A stretch of 64,000 nt of DNA. Source: Solea solea. Lineage: Eukaryota; Chordata; Actinopteri; Pleuronectiformes; Soleidae. Position 1 is the stretch's first letter. Every line of letters begins with the position of its first letter. The notes under the pieces are model-generated. The model saw only the letters and a list, made by a program, of their open reading frames with translations, ran no database searches and was not told where the DNA came from. The stretch covers positions 9,548,330 to 9,612,329 of the forward strand of contig NC_081151.1 of the NCBI RefSeq assembly GCF_958295425.1, in the 5' to 3' direction. Position numbers and translations under genes: made by a program. Of this stretch, positions 60,737 to 64,000 are shown piece after piece.

Positions 60737-63700
60737 GTAAGCGGGACTAGACTGGAGTAACATGGGGGTAGACGCTGGGGGAGAGGGGGAAGAAACGCGT
60801 GACCACGGCGCAGTCCGGTTTCGGTGGGCGTCCCTGCTGCATTATGTTAGCGAAACCCAGCAGCACGTTATTACAACGGGGCACCCCGATACTGTTGACC
60901 GTGTCAGGCACCGATAATAACGATTCTAACTTCTTCAAAACAGTGTCTGCTGTTCGAACAGTCTCCTGTGTGAGTTTGTTTTACACCCCAGCACAGCGGG
61001 GTGTAGTTTTCAGTGCTTCTGCTAACGTTGGGCTTCCCCCAGAGTTTGTTCGTGCACTCTTGACTTGATGCCACAGGACGAAAACTTTCTACCACTCACT
61101 TTGACCACATAAAAAAAGAATATACCACCTCTGTCAACGTATCACACGACACTATGCTCACATGTTAGTTCTGACACAAACACGCGTGTTGTTTTTGTCG
61201 CTCTCGTTTTGTTCAAAACGCGGATTCCACATGTTCCTAAGCACAGTTAGCTTTGAGGTTAGCCTCGTTTTCAGCTAGCGAGGCTGGGTGCGTTCCGATG
61301 AACTCTTCAGGAACCCAAAAAAAGGGAGAGACGGCATTAACTTAGCTACGTGTTCATAAAAGGACACAATAAGTCACTGCAATGTACCAGACGTGTCTTT
61401 CAACAATTGCCCACTTCCCCCTTTTTTTTTTTTTTTGCTTCGACGCTTGTGTGAGTTGTTGCCCAGCGGCCGAGCTCAAAGCACGGTGCTGGAATGTGTC
61501 TGCTTGTTGCCCAAACAATGGCCAGTGAGTTGCTGCTGCTGCAGGGAGGAGGGCGAGTGCGTGCGCTAAGATCACACCAACCGTCCAACTTTTCCGTATA
61601 TCTCCTCCGTACATTTGTCAACCGTCTCTTGGCTGGTATATTGTTTGTCTTCCGTCGATTGTATGTTTATTCTCACTCTCGCCGCCGCAGCAATCGTCGT
61701 GTATTTTTTATTTTCCTTTTTTGTTTTTTACCAGTCAAGCTTGCGCTACAACAACTGCGTCGGCTCTTGTCAGCGGCGCCGTCCCGACGGGGTCTGTCCG
61801 CCTACGTTTAATTTCTAGCGTTTGTCAACTCGTTTAGACTCAAACATTGATGTAATCATTCAAATAATGTGGTGTGCGGAGGGTGGTTGGATCTATGGTT
61901 TATGTAAGTGGTCTGGGGACACTAGAGAGCGCCACAGCCCCCTATCACACTGTCCCCACGTCGTGTGTAGGATCGGCTTGGTCACAATGACACTGATGGA
62001 TAAGAATAATAGACACTCCGTCTCCCTCAAATCACAAGAGTGATTTCTTCACAGATAGCAAAGGATGCTTATTACTTCACAGTTTCGGCTGCATTTCTGA
62101 GTTAGAAGCACTCTCAGAATGCAGTTGCTAAACCGGTCTGCAAAGATTTTTTTTCCTTCCTTGATGGTTGACAAACAAGCCAGTTGATCCACTCAGTGGG
62201 TTCTGAACTATTCTTCCCTGCCCTCTCAGGAAACTTTATCTTTATCTCCAATTTATCTGTATAAAGGTTTAAATACATGTGAAAGTTTTAGTCAGTCTCA
62301 AACTTTTTAATGGGACATGTATTATCAAAATGGTAAAAGCAACGTAACGTGTTGCAAGAGCAAATGACAGTGTGTGCACACTGTAATTAATTAGTGTTGC
62401 TTTAATTGTCATTTCCGTAACATCAAATGTGATTTGAATAGATGGAAACATCTCAGGGCTTGTAACAATACTAGTCAGGTAAATAGTGACGCCTAAATAA
62501 TTTAACATACGCACCAGTCATGTCACAGTGTTGGTATAAGTAAATTAATAAAAAGTCCGCCCTTATCAAGAGATTTATGTTTCATAACATTACTACATTA
62601 AGTGGAATGGTACCTTTTGAAAGAGGCGTCTCTGTGGCATTCGTCTGACGTCGCAGCCATCAAGTTAAAATTACTTTGTACACCCACAATTGCCTCACAC
62701 GAGAGGCACATTCACTGTTTTTTTTATTCTAGAAAAGCCTCTTTCTGTTTTTACTCAGTTGGGAATAATGGGTGTGTTATTTTCATTTGGGGAGAGTCGG
62801 GAAGCAGCCTTGTTTTCGTTTCCACCCCTGCTCCCTCTTGCCGTCCTCCAGCCCCAAGTGGTAGATCAGGACAGTCGTCTGAATAGCAAAGACAGGGGAC
62901 GTTGCGTACTCTGTTTGCCTATCGGTTACTTTAACAGCCCAGCCGCACTGCTATTGGCACATAGTATGAGGTAACCCACCTAATGCTTTTTTTTGGTGTG
63001 GTCAAATGTTATTGCATTTCCCATTTAATTAGATGACATTAAAACTTCATATAATATTCATTTCTCAGTAAATTGGCTTTTATCAATTGTCACACTGCAT
63101 TAACAAAAAAGCGGGGCCTAACTAGGGTCTAGTTGACCAAGTGCAGATATTTTGCCCCTTGGTGGTAGTGGATGTTAATGCACTTAATTAAACTCAAAAT
63201 ATATGAAGCGTACATATCACTTTTTTTAAACTTCTGGAAACTGTCTTTAGATTGTGTAATTGACATTTTACATCTTCCTAAAAATGTAATAATGTAGTCA
63301 GTGCTACATTACGTACAATTAAAACTACAATCATTATTCAGAACAGAGAAATACTCTGCACTAAATATCTTTATGGCTTCAGGAAAAACAGGCAGGAAAT
63401 GAGTGCTCTAATGCTATACTGCTCTGAAATTTTTATGCAGGACTTCCACATATAGAGGGATAAAATGTTCCCCCGTCTGGCGTTAAAGAAATCATGACTG
63501 AGACACTTGTTACTCCCCAGTCTCAGTCTCCCTCGTTTAAAGCCACACAAATCTAAGGTTTACAGGGGTTTCCACAGCACCAATCCAAACTTTACCCTGC
63601 TGCCAGAAATTGCATGTGTGCGATGAAAGCCAACTTAGTTCAGAGGAGGCCCGTCTGACTGTCTGGTTCCTGTTAGAGGCCTTTTGGTTTGCTCCATCTG

Positions 63701-64000
63701 TGTGGAAGAGACTGAAGTCCTCATGTGATTTTTGGGGCCAATCTCCTGCTCCCTGTTCATACTGGGGTAAAGCGAGTTGAGCCATGGCTAAACAGATGCA
63801 TAAAGGTGTGCAGTTTTTAAGTAAAAGGAAAATTGGGCAATCTGCTAATTAAAGCATCGTTTTAATAGTTTTTGAAATTGTGTGTCGCATTTGATATTTT
63901 TAATGTAATGTATGTGTATAGAGAATGCTGCAGGATAATTCCCTGTCAGTTCTGTATAACAGCACGAGGGCACATTTGAAAAGCAGATGCTACTTGAAAA
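60737..64000 (+). other. qki: qki intron 1 (5' part)
   Basis: The intron begins with GTAAGC at 60737. No second quaking exon (KH-domain coding) was recognised before the window end. The first 1 kb is CpG-rich, consistent with continuation of the promoter-associated island. A T run lies at 61421-61437. The remainder is AT-rich with no identified repeat family or gene. Confidence 0.85.

Overview
This window is vertebrate nuclear DNA, almost certainly from a teleost fish. The evidence is two spliced gene pieces with vertebrate protein matches, dense CA/TG and tetranucleotide microsatellites, and many decayed fish-type repeats: tRNA-derived SINEs, hAT-like and TTAA-flanked non-autonomous DNA transposons, and a Tc1-like transposase remnant. 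No bacterial gene, CRISPR array, tRNA or rRNA gene was seen. Family names for genes and repeats come from memory of the families; no database search was run.

Only two coding segments can be defended, both on the + strand. Positions 50175-50335 are the last coding exon of pacrg (parkin co-regulated gene, a ciliary/axonemal microtubule inner protein), followed by a poly(A) signal at 50450. Positions 60592-60736 are the first coding exon of a quaking-family STAR RNA-binding protein gene (qki), with promoter-like sequence upstream and the start of intron 1 running to the window end. This order and orientation, pacrg then qki, is the conserved vertebrate arrangement at the PRKN-PACRG-QKI locus.

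Layout: 1-50174 is best read as the last intron of pacrg (its 5' end lies outside the window); 50471-60120 is the short pacrg-qki intergenic interval; 60120-60591 is the qki promoter and 5' UTR; 60737-64000 is qki intron 1. All long open frames in the intron and intergenic space look like chance or repeat-derived frames.

The most informative non-genic structure is a set of small transposons that can be delimited to the base from the sequence: a 176-bp hAT-type MITE with a perfect 8-bp target duplication (31976-32167), a 323-bp hAT-like element with a perfect 8-bp duplication (39030-39368) whose second copy near 21.9-22.35 kb is split by a tRNA-derived SINE, a 166-bp TTAA-flanked foldback element (42838-43011) and a 589-bp TTAA-flanked element (26531-27127). 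Several unrepeated, AT-rich, homeodomain-site-rich stretches are candidate conserved non-coding elements that might regulate qki; this is inference. I found no convincing undescribed biological system.
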